Assembly (NCBI GenBank): GCA_026874595.1
Contig: CM049314.1
Span: 33,428,229 to 33,492,228 of the forward strand
Source: Sipunculus nudus
Taxonomy: Eukaryota > Annelida > Sipuncula > Golfingiida > Sipunculidae
Direction of reading: 5' to 3'
Length of the DNA stretch: 64,000 bases
The notes under the pieces were generated by a model. That model was not told where the DNA came from. It did no database searches and saw nothing but the letters and a program-made list of their open reading frames with translations. Positions within the stretch are counted from its first letter, which is position 1; each line of letters starts with the position of its first letter. Position numbers and translations under genes: made by a program. Below, piece by piece: positions 47,862 to 60,500 of the stretch.

Positions 47862-48218
47862 GCCATCAGTCTTATGAAGCTGATGAAACTGTTCATGAAC
47901 ATCAAGCTAAGCAAGAATCATGACAATCCATGCATCAATCATTGAGATACTTGAGCTTATGTATCAAATATTTAATTATTCTGGAAACACAAACAAATCC
48001 AATAGCTGGAAGGATATAGGTCGCAGTTAACTAATTTCAGGTTTCCCAGGAGATTTTCTATTGGCTTCCATGGATAATCAGTTAGATATTTCTAGGTCAA
48101 GCGGTTGGGATTTGGCTATGCTAATGGACAGGCGGACACCCAGACGGCCACACAGAAAGATTACGCAGATGGCGGAGATCGCTATCGCTCAGCATGACAA
48201 AGTCATCTAAGCTAAAAT
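47862..48218 (+). mobile_element. Family A body directly behind a family D element
   Basis: Carries the same body motifs (aactgttcatgaacatcaag, ttaattattctgg, ataggtcgcagttaactaat) and a decayed end with cagacggccacacag and cgctcagcatgacaaagtca. It begins within ten bases of the family D hairpin, which suggests insertion of one into the other or end-sharing. Confidence 0.6.
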
Positions 48219-48968
48219 GTACTGATGGTTACTGGCAAGTTACAGATTGGTATTAGGAATATAGACAAATACGAATAAATCTGTGGGAACTACTAAACGT
48301 TCTTTTCTTTTTCATTCGGGGCTTCAATAATATCTCAATATTCTTTTTCGTATTTTATAATTTAACAACATAAAGGGATAATTAAATAAACACCCCACAC
48401 ACCCTGAAAAGAGACGCGTTTATTTATCGCTTCATCTTTGCATCCAATAATCAATACACTTTGATCAAGTATAAAATGACAAATGGAAAGTCTTGGATAA
48501 ACTTAACAAGAGCAATACATGGCCTATTCTCTACATATAGAGTACGGTATTTTATATACATTTGTGTGTATAATGTCATCTTTGAGAAAAATTATGCAAA
48601 CAAGTGGTACGAGCATTAGGTAAGGGAAATACTTTTCCCTACTTTACTTCACCATTATTCACGTATATATAAAGGGTACTATCGAACAGTTGCATTGCAA
48701 TATATTATATAAGCCATGCCGGAGATATGCTTGCTGTACAACCTGGTATCACACTAATATAATGATTTCTATAAAAGCTGTAACAGAAGTCCATGCGAAC
48801 GAATGAACTGCGAGGCGAAGCATAATTAAAGACGCCATGTTGGGAAAGCAACATGTGCTATAAACGAATCCTAAGGTCAAAAACTGTTGGTTTCTCACAT
48901 ACTTTTTTCCAGAAATCACATTACTGCGGAGTTATTCACAATATTTATTATAGCTATTCGATAAAAGA

Positions 48969-50496
48969 CTAGATGTGTCGGAACGACACGAATGCCCCCG
49001 CCTGGCGCAAATTAGAAACATTTGTTAAATTTTGTAAATTTTTTTAAGTTCAGGAAGTGTTGTATGGTCAAAAGTAGGTCAACAAGGGCAAAATGCAAAC
49101 TCGATCTGTAAAGGGTCATTATCAAGCAACACATAAAAAATCAGGCCAGTATCTGCAGGCATTGTGAAAAAAAAGTCCATATATGTGCATTTTTCATGAA
49201 AATTTCTGTCTTTCATGAAATTTTCTATGTTCAGGATCTGTCATATGGTGAAAAAATAGGTTAACTGGGACGAAACGCGAACTCGATCTGTAAGTGGTCA
49301 TTATGCGCCCACAGACCAAACATTAGGCCAGTATCTGTAAGCATTGTATTGTGAAACTAGAATATTAGCAGAAGTTGATAATCATTTATAAATTTAAATT
49401 GGAGAGGTATATACCATGTTTCATAACAATCCACCAAATGCTTCCTGAGAAAAAAGCTCCTAAGTTTTTTTCTATACTAAGCTCTGTGACCTTGAAAAGT
49501 AGGTCAAGATCACCCATCTTTGAACCTGACCAAGATTTTGTAAATATAATGCAATAGCACTGAAGAAATGAAGTTCCTGTGTTGCATACCTTTGGAGATA
49601 TCCTGCACAAAAGGCCAAAATTGAAAAAATCCGATAAAATTTCATTAAAAAATCATTAATTGCAGGTGGCACCACCAAAATTGTGCAGCACATACAGACC
49701 ATCAGTCCCAATGATCATAGTAAGTTTTGTGAAAATCCACACAATGGCTCCTGAGAAATAAACTTCTGAGTGTTTTTCTATAATCAGCTCTAAAATGTAG
49801 AAAAATGGGTCATGGTCACCCATCTTCGAACTTGACCGAGATTTTATCGATATACATCTTCACTGATGAAATAAAATTCCAACGGTGAATCCTTTTAGAG
49901 ATATCCCGCTCACAAGGTAAAAGTTAATAGACGCGGAACGGACGGACGGACGGACGGACAGACACCGGACAGACAGATGGACAGACGGACAGCTTGGGTG
50001 ACGACAATAGCCCATCAGCCTATGAGCTGAGGGCTAAAAACGGCTGTACATGTGTATTTGTCATGAAAATTTCTATTTTTCATGAATTTTTCTAAGTTTA
50101 GGAGCCGTAAAACGGTCAAAAGTAGGTAAACCGGGACGAAACACGAACTCGATCTGTAACTGGTCATTATCTGCCCACACACCAAAAATCAGGCCAATAT
50201 CTGCAGGCATTGCGATAAAAAAGTCCGTACATGTGTATTTGTCATGAAAATTTCTATTTTTCATGAAATTTTCTAAGTTTAGGAGTCGTAAAACGGTCAA
50301 AAGTAGGTCAACCGGGACGAAACGCGAGCTCGATCTGTAACTGGTCATTATCTGCCCACACACCAAAAATCAGGCCAATATCTGCAGGCATTGCGAAAAA
50401 AAGTCCGTACAACTGTTTGATTTCGGAATGACGGAATGACGGAAGGACGGACATGGGTGAAACTATATGCCCCCGCCCACTTTGTGGCGGGGGCAT
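48969..50496 (-). mobile_element. Composite hairpin-ended element, copy 2 (inverted)
   Basis: Reverse-strand counterpart of 2294-3947. It starts ctagatgtgtcggaacgac and ends with the hairpin tgcccccgcccactttgtgg...gggca at 50468-50496. It holds the same ~180-bp internal units (two near-identical ones at about 50045-50410) and the same nested segment ending agcccatcagcctatgagctg at about 50010-50036 with a (GGAC/ACGG)n tract. Identity to copy 1 is high by eye but not measured. Confidence 0.85.
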
Positions 50497-50580
50497 AAAA
50501 ACTCATCTGATCAGTGGGTAACATGATAATAACATAATTGTTATGCTAAACAGGTTAGTACACAACATACCTTATTTAAT

Positions 50581-50586
50581 TTTATT
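50581..50586 (-). promoter_or_regulatory. Candidate poly(A) signal of the TRIM-like gene
   Basis: AATAAA on the - strand, about 260 nt past the stop codon and just before the repeat element that ends at 50496. Suggestive only. Confidence 0.4.
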
Positions 50587-50843
50587 TTAAAGAAAGGACT
50601 GTCAGGACGGCTGGATATCCAAATCTGTAAATTTCTACTAAAAAACAAAATTACAAAATCTGATGCCATGGGAAGGGGGTTCAAATTGATGCGCGATTTA
50701 TCCGAGAAACCAACCTTTCCTGGCCTAACGCGCTTTTATCCAAGTCACTGTTCATTTGAATTGTCATAGCTTGTAGGTTTCCACTTTTTTCTTGCACTCT
50801 AATGGTTGCCTTTCAAACAATGATATTTTGTGCGTAAATGACG

Positions 50844-51281
50844 TCACATGAACCGGAACAACTTCAGAACGCCAGCAGTCTCCTCCTTCTTTTTCTGAAG
50901 AGTCTTGAAAGTCTCGGTTATCCACAAGTAGGGGTGTCTGTACGCTATGCGATCCGGGAAGTGGATGCCGTCTTTGGTTTTGGTTAGTAAGGCTCGAACG
51001 TAAGTTCCATCTTCTGTGTATTCGAGAACCTTGTGAGCTTTCCTGTCCACAACCAGAATGTTTCCGTTAGCGATCTGAGCGACACCTGCCGGGTGGATAT
51101 ACTGGTTATCACTCGAGCCTTTGTTGCCTATTGCTTGAAGGTACGTTCCAGTTTCACTATACATGGTCACCATGGCGTTTGTTGAGTCGGAAACAATGAT
51201 TGTCCATGATGACGGGCCTTGTTTAATGGTTGTTATACCCCAGGGAGTGACGTCTTGAATGATCTGTGATAGTTCTTTAGT
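50844..51281 (-). CDS. TRIM-like gene exon 2 (C-terminal propeller half)
   Basis: Acceptor tacatatatttcag, phase 0, 145 codons plus stop. Encodes TKELSQIIQDVTPWGITTIK and strands including YLQAIGNKGSSDNQYIHPAG, ending LKLFRFM. Confidence 0.92.
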   Translation of the reverse strand, partial: TKELSQIIQDVTPWGITTIKQGPSSWTIIVSDSTNAMVTMYSETGTYLQAIGNKGSSDNQYIHPAGVAQIANGNILVVDRKAHKVLEYTEDGTYVRALLTKTKDGIHFPDRIAYRHPYLWITETFKTLQKKKEETAGVLKLFRFM

Positions 51282-53211
51282 CTGAAATATATGTAAAACA
51301 TATTATAAATCAATGACAACTTAATGGCAACAAACACCATAATAAGAAATAATAATTAAAATACATTTAAAAACAAGTACAAGCGCAAAGCTATAAAAAT
51401 AATTATTTCAATAGTTTAATCATATTATTTAATATGTTAATCGTGTTATGTAAATAATATTATTCAAAATTCAAGAGTTCAAGTACTTTACACGCGCGTC
51501 TTAGCACACGAGTCACACACATGTCTGTATAGTTAGACATTTGTTATATAGTTAAACAGTTCTACCATAATGTACTGTGTAACATTTCATGATTACGTTT
51601 ACGAATTAAATGCGTTATTAAATAAATCACATCTAATATACAGCCATCAATACAAATACCTGTTTCTGTTATACTGATATTTTAAATTTCTAAACAAAGC
51701 CCTAATAGAATAAATAATGCAATGGTATAAAACGAAAAAAAAAGTACCGCGAAAGAATACTTGATGACTCTGCGTTTCGTCCTGTCCCCGATCAGCAGAC
51801 AGTCCTTGTTGGCATGGAGACTGATGATTTCTGTATTCTCATCAAGTTGAATCTCATCATAAGGACCTTGACGTGAAATAACTGACACAAAGTTATCCCT
51901 CGCAGAGCAGAAGTATATCCGGCCATCAAAATTAGTCACACACGCAAGCTTGGTTTCACTCAGTGGAATAAAGTACTTGCTTATCATGTGTCCGTTTGTG
52001 TCAAATCGAGACAGAAAATGGAAGCCATAGTCTGCTAAAATGACGGACCCGTCTTCCAAAGCTGTGACGTCACTCGGTTTCAGTAACTCTACAGGACCCC
52101 CTGTTTCATGATGCAAGACCTTGACCGGATATCCGGTACAGTCCTCCGTAGATACCTCGTTCTGGACGGGCAAAAGACTGCATTTGAGTTTCAGAGATGA
52201 CGTGATCTCGGAGATCTCAGTATCGGGGTCAAGGTCACAGAGATCGTCTGTCATTTCGGGAAGCTGGGGCATGACTTTGAGCATCTGACGGACGATTTTA
52301 AAAGCGTGGTTAGTCTCTGCTTTCACGGTCGCTAGTTCAGAGAGGAACGCCCCGTCGCTGTGTTTGGAGAGATTTTCCAGCATCTCCAATGCCGTGTCCG
52401 CGTCATCACAAGCTTTTTGGTGCTGAGAAAACGCGTTGTCTAGTGGTACATGGTGCGCCGCCTTGTGGGCTTCCAGGGTTTTAGCCACGTTTGCTTTGAT
52501 TGTTTTGATCAGCTCGTCGGCTGTGTTCTGTAATTTATCATTCACAAAATCAACCTTAATCTGTTCTTCCTCTTTCTTAACTTTCAGGAAGTGATGTAAG
52601 TTTTCTCTCTCCTTCCTCAGGACCTCTTGGTCTCGTTTCAAAAGCTGTCTTGCGATTTGAACGCCTTCTGTCACGGGGTGAATAGCGTGCCCCAGGTGGC
52701 TCTGGTCTAGAGAACAGTCTAAACACAAAGCCTCGAGGCACGTTCGACAAAAATGGCTGATTTCCCCAGCGTGTAGCTGACACAAACATTCAGCCATATC
52801 ATGCCCACTGTTCAACGGTATGCCATCGTGTGCTTTCTTGCATTTTCCACATAATCTGCGGTTGCATGTTTTACACATAGCTACCGCCCTCTGGTGGTCA
52901 CCATTTGCCTGACAGATCTGACATGTGACCGGACTCATCGACGCGCGCATCAACTCTTCCGCTTCCTGTGCTTTGAAATCGAGCGGCAATCCCATAATAC
53001 CCCTTTCCGGAAGCGGTGTGAGTTTACGACATAAAGGGCACTCTATAGCAGTCTTGTTTTTGTTTTTGTTGAACCATTCTTCGATACAGCGTTGACAGAA
53101 TGAGTGGTGACACACGAGTACACGAGGTGACGCTGAGGCTTTCCGGTCCTGACAAATCTGACAGTCCAGTAACAGACTCTCCCCCATGCCTCCAATCAAC
53201 GAGTGAGCCAT
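50844..53211 (-). CDS. TRIM-like protein: RING, two B-boxes, coiled coil, NHL-like beta-propeller
   Basis: Predicted cytoplasmic RING E3 ubiquitin ligase of the TRIM/RBCC type, 633 aa in two exons (53211-51748 and 51281-50844). The C3HC4 RING uses C17, C20, C34, H36, C39, C42, C58 and C61. B-box 1 starts at C97 (CQICQANGDHQRAVAMC) and B-box 2 spans about 140-185. A charged helical segment of about 190-310 is predicted coiled coil. Residues about 350-633 hold repeated strands such as LEDGSVILADYG and IANGNILVVDRKAHKVLEY, as in NHL-type propellers. The start is well supported: good context (AACATGG) and an in-frame TAA at 53226-53224, four codons upstream. Many molluscs carry expanded families of such genes, some induced by infection; the role and substrate of this one cannot be read. 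Confidence 0.95.
51748..53211 (-). CDS. TRIM-like gene exon 1 (RING to first propeller strands)
   Basis: 488 codons from the ATG to GCG, followed by donor GTACTT. Beyond the donor the open frame runs on for 21 hydrophobic residues (VLFFSFYTIALF...) that do not resemble a propeller, so splicing here is preferred over read-through. Confidence 0.93.
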
Positions 53212-54915
53212 GTTGAAGCACAGTTACCGCTACAAACGTCAGAGCATAACTTTTAAATGTATAAACCAAAACTTTCACCGATTCTCAATGACAATTTAAA
53301 ATAAAATAGGAAACCGTTCACCAAATTTAGTGTTTAAAGCCAACTATTCGTCAACCTTATTGTATTTTTTTTATTATTTTTGACTAATTCTTCATAAATA
53401 TTACTAAACTTAATAGGTAATTTCTGTTAACAAAAGTTCCAATAACACCTCTTGCGATGGATGAATGAGCTTTTCTACAAGCTGATAGTAAACATGGTTC
53501 ATGCACATATGTTGACAAACAGAAAAATAATGTGCACACGTTGAAAGGTCACTAGTTGGAAAACACCCTTTGCAACACTCATTGTTCAGATTTGCCGCCA
53601 GATGTCCTTGTTGTAGATGTGTGGATTAATTTGGTTTGTTCCCCCACGTTATAAACACATGAATATAAACAAAAGAAACAGCCTGTGTGTGGTGAGATCG
53701 GCATTTTCTACTCTAATTTAATAAAAGGTTTAAGGGATTGTCTTTCGTTAAAAGACGTCAGATATCGCAATAGGCACCATAAAAATTCACGGGTTCCTAT
53801 ATCAGTGCAACATATTCGATTTTAATACTTATCATCACTATTTTATATTAAGTGTGAGAGAATATACTGCCATAAAACAAATTTAATTACAGAAGACCAC
53901 CCTCTTAGCAAAAAAGATAAGAAAATATCTTTAAAGTGTTTTCAAAACATTCCAAAAAGATTAAAGTGTATGGCTTTAGAAGTGTTTTCTTTAACATTTT
54001 AATAATATGTTCTACAGTAAATTTTAAAACTGATCTATCCTGTTATAATTTGTCAGAATATATTGTTTTCAATTTCATTTAAATTTTACATTTGAAAAAC
54101 TGTATGAAAAATATTTGTTCATAACATTCTGAGAATGTAATTTAAATAGACATTATTTTGACAGAGTTTTAATTAAATGTTAAAGATATTGCCAAATTTA
54201 TATTAAAGCTTTTTCGCCTTTATATTAAAAAAATGGTTTCATTTTTAAAACATTTCAGTATTTTTTATCTACGAAATATTTTCATAATGTTTCAAGATTC
54301 TTTTGTTTAATGTTCTGGTGAAAAATCTTTGCCTATCTTCGAAAATTGTTTTGTGTTATGTAGGCCGTGTTACAAGCAGTACGCACATATACGGCGACAC
54401 CTGGTGATTGATCATGAAACTAAAGCCACATGATTTGTTTTTCCCAGAATGACCTAAAATGGGTGACCTAAAAATTGCAATGAATTAAATAATCATTTAT
54501 AAATGTGTATCTGTTTCCTTTACCAAACTAGAAAATTATGAATAATGAAACAACATGGTTGTCATTATTGACTGTTGACTTTATAAAGACATATAAAATT
54601 CATGTATATGGTATAAACGCTGATGAATTAAGTTGTATACCGGTACGCGGTACACTCTATAGCATGTGTGTAGCAGATTCAATACTACCCCACATTAAAT
54701 ATAGATGTGATGCATGCATGCAGTCAGCGTGACCGGATCGAAATGATGTCATCATTATCTTCAAACAATATTACAGCAACACTCACTGGTCTTAAACTAA
54801 TTAAATATTAATAGCTGCATAATCTGGTCTGGAAGCATATTAACACCGTGCACTAATTATTATTAATAATATCATATGATATAAAACTACATCAGTGTCA
54901 CTGCGCTGTCCTGTT

Positions 54916-55085
54916 CACAGTTACCTGTCGTATCAACTGAATCGTTACGGGAGAACAGATGCCCTGAGCCACTGACCCTCAGGGTACAAATAATATAGTA
55001 GTAATTGAAATCCCTATATAGGTCGGTGGCTCGGGCATCGATCTGTACTCCCGTAACGATTCAGTTGATACGACAGGTACCTGTG
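54916..55085. repeat. Long inverted repeat (about 60-65-bp arms, ~45-bp loop)
   Basis: The left arm (54916-54977) includes cacag and tatcaactgaatcgttacgg. The right arm (55020-55085) includes ccgtaacgattcagttgata and ctgtg. The arms pair almost perfectly apart from a few mismatches and a two-base gap. The fold would be a long hairpin or cruciform. No gene is recognised here; it is about 1.7 kb upstream of the TRIM-like gene. Confidence 0.9.
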
Positions 55086-57299
55086 GTCCTGTTTATATTT
55101 TCAGTTAACTTCACTTTTAGTTTTAGTAATAATATCTCACCTTCGCTCAGTCAGTTTTACAGACGGTTGCGGGGTTTTCCTGACACACCCAGTTTGCGTT
55201 GTGCTCTAGCTGTGAAACCTGTTACCACAACAGGCCATGTCAGCTCCTGTGGTCCCGTGTACGTGGTAATGAAACGAGCCAGGGTGAACTTGGGCCGAAC
55301 CGGCTTGTTGTCACACCGCCAGTGATGACATGAGTGGTGACGTGAGGGAAATCCCCGATGTATACAAACTATCGTCTCCCTAATTTTTCACCCACTGGAA
55401 ATTTTGCGCGTTGTCATGTCACATGACCATGTTTGACCAATGGAATATTAACATCGGCTTTTTAAGGGTTGTTAAATTTAAATTAATTAATGACTGGTAG
55501 AAAGCAGCACTGATTGTAGCTAATTAATAAAAAAAAATCACCTATACGTTATAGCACTGCTGTGAAGTCAGACCTTATAAACTGTATTTATAAGGGCAAT
55601 ATATGTGTGTGTGTGTATGTTTGTGTGTGTGTATAATCTAGCTGATAAAACCGGTAACCGCTTTTTATTGGGTTTAGGGGGATGTATAAAAAGAGATGAA
55701 GAAGGATGGCTCATTTTTTTTTTAATTCTAAAAGCTGAAAAACGGTATAGATTTTCAGTGGGATTTTCTCAAAATAAAATACATAATAAAGTATTTTTAA
55801 CATTTATTTGTGGAGCTGTGCTCGTGGCAAGAAATTCATACATCGGTATGTTTCCCTTGAAGACCTTGTCAGTGTTGATGTTACATTTGCGAACCGGAAT
55901 AGGACGCGGGGGATTCCGATTTAAAAATATCTTTGACTTACATATATTATTATATACATATATTGTTACATATATTATTCTTGTTAGACGTGGAAAGGAT
56001 AGATTGATGGAAGGAAGATATGAAAGATGAATTGTTTTAAGACAAGAAAGCTGTTTCTAAAGAAAGAAACGGAAATGTGCATACCTCGTTATATATATAG
56101 TAGCAGAAGCGGCACCAAGAGGAGGAGGGGTAGTCCAGGGGGCCCGGAACCCCCCCCCCCCCCCCCCCCCACCTTTTCCAGTCGCCGCAAACATTTTAAA
56201 GGTTTTAGACCATTTCGCCTAGACCCTTCTTTTCCGGACCTTGGGGCCTCTTTTTAGGTTTTCTAGTCACTAAATAGTGAATTTAAGGTGTGAAAACACT
56301 CAATGTAAGAAATAATATGATTTGTAAGGACTGTAAATGATGTATTTAAAGAGGGAAAACCATTACAAGTTAAGAAAACAGAGTTTATTTGATTAAATCT
56401 TGATGGAAGCAGTGAGTGGGGCTGTTTTCCCCACATTATGGTCCCAAAAATGTCCTTGTTGACCATTCGTCACATTCTTCACACAGACGGTCTATCTTTA
56501 AATGTCAAGCATTAACCTCCCGCCCACATTTACTCACAACGCACGCTTTTACGCCGAAAATCTGAGGAGTGTCAATAAAAAAAATAAGTAAATTGAGCAC
56601 ATTTGGAGTACGTCACATCTAACCAACAGAAGGTATTTGCCCCTGAAACATATTTTATATATTGATAGAACTGTGGATCTATAGATATTTTGCGGTATGA
56701 TATCCATGACGCGGTTTTTTAAATGTAAACAGGAACTTATACACATGTTTTCTTCGGTAGTTTACTTGATACGACTGTTTCCAGAACTGTTGAAGATGCA
56801 GATGCAAGGTGATAGTGCAGCCACACTTGTTGTGGTAATTTCAACCTTATGCTGTAGATTTTTTTCCCACAGATAATAGAAAACAACACATAATTTAATG
56901 TTTAAATTACCATAAATGCCGAAAGATCGGTCCTTAATATATACTGCCAGTCTTACAATGCAAAAGGATTACCTGGATGGATTTCGGGCGGGGGGGGGGG
57001 GGGTTGACTATTATAGCATGCTGACATAAGAAATTAATGCCAAGTGATCGTGAGTCACATGTTTTTTCACATTAACTGACCATATACTGTGGGTCAGTGA
57101 CTAGGTCAAATTTTCAGGCCAAACAAGCTTAAATCCGTCACTGACAGAAGGGGTAATAATATACACAATAGACCTTACTCCTGCGCTGGAGATACCGGCA
57201 TTGCGGTCTTTGACGAAGGCTTGAAAGATTAATTTGACAAGTTCAACACATATAGCCACGTCTCCGTCTCTAGAAAACGGTCAAATTTAATAACAATCG

Positions 57300-57499
57300 T
57301 ATTCTTTCCTCATTTCTTTCTCTCATTCATTCTCCCTCTATTTATTTCAAGTTCTCATTTCTTTCTCTCTTTCCTTGGCTCTCTCTTGTACCTGTCTTTC
57401 TCTCACTGTCTCTCATTCGCTCTATATTTTGATTCTCTCTTTCTTTCTTTTTCTCTCTCTCTTTCTCCCTGTGTTTCTGTAATTCTCTCTCTCTCTCTC

Positions 57500-57551
<52 letters not shown>

Positions 57552-57575
57552 TATGTGAACAAAAAAAAAAAAAAA
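57300..57575 (+). repeat. (CT)n-rich polypyrimidine tract with (CA)n and A18
   Basis: Impure ctttctctc sequence grades into pure (CT)n at 57485-57539, then cacacacaca and a run of A at 57561-57578. Any protein read here is only the repeat. Confidence 0.95.
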
Positions 57576-60500
57576 AAACAGACAAGGATATGACTGTTCT
57601 TGATAATATATATTTATATCATTATACCCGCAAGAAAATTCGTACTGACATGCATAAAGTGGAATAATCTCCTATACACAGGAAGATAGAGATCACGCAA
57701 ATACCAGGCATTTTTAGTATGCATAATGCAAATAAAACAGGTAAAATCATCATCGAATATAGCCTGTCACGAAACTTCGTGAGACACGCGTTACAGCTGT
57801 CCCTAGAAATACATCTATGACTAAACTGACAAACTGTATTACTAGCTAAAGTTTTTGACCCTCTGATGAATCATATTGATGGTTAAATGTATTCAAAATG
57901 ACATGTTGAAAATTTACTTGCACTTAGAGTAAGCTTTCACACATCAGCATTCTAGATATGAACCCCGAACTCCTACGTATAGTGTTAGTTATTTATTAAA
58001 TACGATAATATTATATAATTATGGTGATGAGACCACAATAAGAGATCTAAAACTGGACATAACAGCGTTTTTCATTTGCATTACGACCACTCTTTATGAA
58101 TATATTATGACCACGGTTTATGAAATGCCTTTTTTATATTAACGAGGCCGGGTGGAATCCTGTCCATTTATATAATAATAGTGTTGCGACCACAATTAGA
58201 GATATAAACATTCAAAATAACAGTGCCTCCATATGAGGACCACTATTTGAGAAATGCCTGTTTTAAGTCATGTAAATCATGTTCACATCGAAGAAATCCC
58301 ATCCTACCTCCGGTCATGAGGTTTCAAAACTTTTACCATAGGACCCTGCATGTAGTATTTGTGGGCCATACAGGTTGTTAATTATATCTTTACATCTGGT
58401 TTCATTGTATAAAGTGCAGAAGATAACTGTTGGTAGTATGCTGTTAAGCAAATCAAAGAAACATGCATATATAAAGTTAGTTGTAACAAAATAGGCATAT
58501 TGTGTCTTTCTTTGCATCGTTAAGTAAAAACATATAGGTCTATCACGTGACTTTTTTTTCGTCACTGGATGAATAGGCCAAAGCTACAGTCTCCATATTA
58601 AAACCAATAATCCCAGGTAAGTGTCCATAGATACATTTCTTAAGCTCTTTTCATTATACATTTTTATATAAATTATTTTGTCAACTCATAGTATTTCTAT
58701 CTGTACACACTCCGTTTGTAAACATTTTAATGTGACGTCAGACCTGCAGGTTTGAACTTCCCGTGTTCCATATGAAAAAATCCTGACCTTAGTTGCATTA
58801 CCTATCACCAGATGGCGCTAATAAGGTACGCGGCCTGCTTGATCTGGTGAATATTGTTAAATCAATTTTGCCAATTGAAGCATCAAATCAGAATAATTCC
58901 AATTTATATAATTTCATAAAGATAACAAGGTGTATATTATGTTAGGCAAAGTAAAAAAGGATGAACAGATAATTCAAGTTATCCATCTTCAAACGATCAA
59001 GTGTCTGACAGGTACGCTTTCAGAGACCTTGCTATATCGAGCCACTCTGGCATCTATTTCATGAAAATGTTTAAGCCTGCTCGTGTTCGAGCCGCATATA
59101 ACCCAACGGAAACAATACAAAAAAACTGTCCACTCGCCGTTTGAATAAGAAATTAATCAATAGAAACGAGACATGTTTACAAGCCCTTATTGAATCTATC
59201 AGATTTACGATGCCCTTTGAAAGTTTGATCTAAAATTAGTAACAGATGTGTGCTGCGTGGCGGGAGTGACTCGCGATTGACTCACTTACCTTGTTCATTA
59301 TTTATGGAATAGACGCAAGAGCGACTCAGTAAAGTCTCAAAGCGTATTCGGCATACCTTGATGATAAGAATATGCAAGTTACCAATCAAAAATAATTGAA
59401 ATATTTTGTAAAAATTATCAAACATATTTATCTAATTCCACAACCGGTGAAAACATGTTGTGATTAAGAACCGAATTATAACAAGGTATATAACTGAAAC
59501 ACAGCAGGAATAATTTTTCGACAGGAAATATACCCCATATGGCTGACATGGCCGATGCCCTGATGATGATTTAATCAAAATATGTATAAATAGTGTACTA
59601 GTACATTTTAAAGACATGGTGATCACCTGACACAATGTAAAACAGATCTAGCAACCCATACTTAAGACGTCATTATAGAAGTCTTATTTTACTGGAGAGG
59701 GTACAGTAACGTAAAATGTAAAATGTTATCATATAAGGAAATAAAGTACGAATAATATCTTCTTCAATATTCAATGAATACACTTCTGCAGTCTCTAATC
59801 TGATTCAAAAACTATGGATTTACTTTTCTACAACCAAGTCTGATAAAAATAATCGAACACCCCGCAAACTTTCCCGGTAAATACAAATTAGGTGACACGA
59901 CTTTTGTGACGTCACAATTACGTGAAAAAGACATCATTCCTTTTACATTCCGTCCTCCCGTTTCTGTTATTGAAAATGTTCAATTTACGTTAGAATCATT
60001 CCACACTCTTTGTTGAATAATAATTTTTTTTCATATTCAGTTCATTAACTTAAAATCAGTTAATGGTACCTCCAGATGTTCCTTATGTTGTTTGAATGTA
60101 CAGCAAACAGTATATAGAATTTATTTGAACAAAAAACATTCACAGGTTGTATAACGGACCTTTTTCAATTTTACTTAAACATGATATTTCGCATTAAAAT
60201 GTCTGGCAAAACGTGCCGATAGCCACCTGATAACATAATACAACCTGAATTACTTTACCAATCTAAATTGGTGGTAATCCTAACTTAAACACTGAATTCG
60301 AATCCTGGGCGTTGAGTCTTGCCAAGGTTTGTTACATCATGTTTTATTCTGTCCCTAAAATACACGTCTTTAAACTCTACTCGATCAACTTAAGATAAAT
60401 AACTAATAACTATGTTTCTTTAATTGTGTTGTTTTAAATTAACGGCAATGTCTAAATATTTACCCTAAAATAAGAAGCGATCTGGAGTTTATTAAAGTTC

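Noticed and set aside
52577-53278. Other - strand frames of 70-84 codons inside the TRIM-like gene
   Set aside because: Out-of-frame shadows of the RING/B-box coding exon.
55005-55325. 106-codon frame overlapping the long inverted repeat
   Set aside because: No family signature, and it starts inside the hairpin loop; likely chance.
57342-57667. Frames rich in Glu-Arg (-) or Ser-Leu (+)
   Set aside because: Translation of the (CT)n tract.
60290-60325. ttcgaatcctgg resembling a tRNA B-box
   Set aside because: No A-box or acceptor stem upstream.
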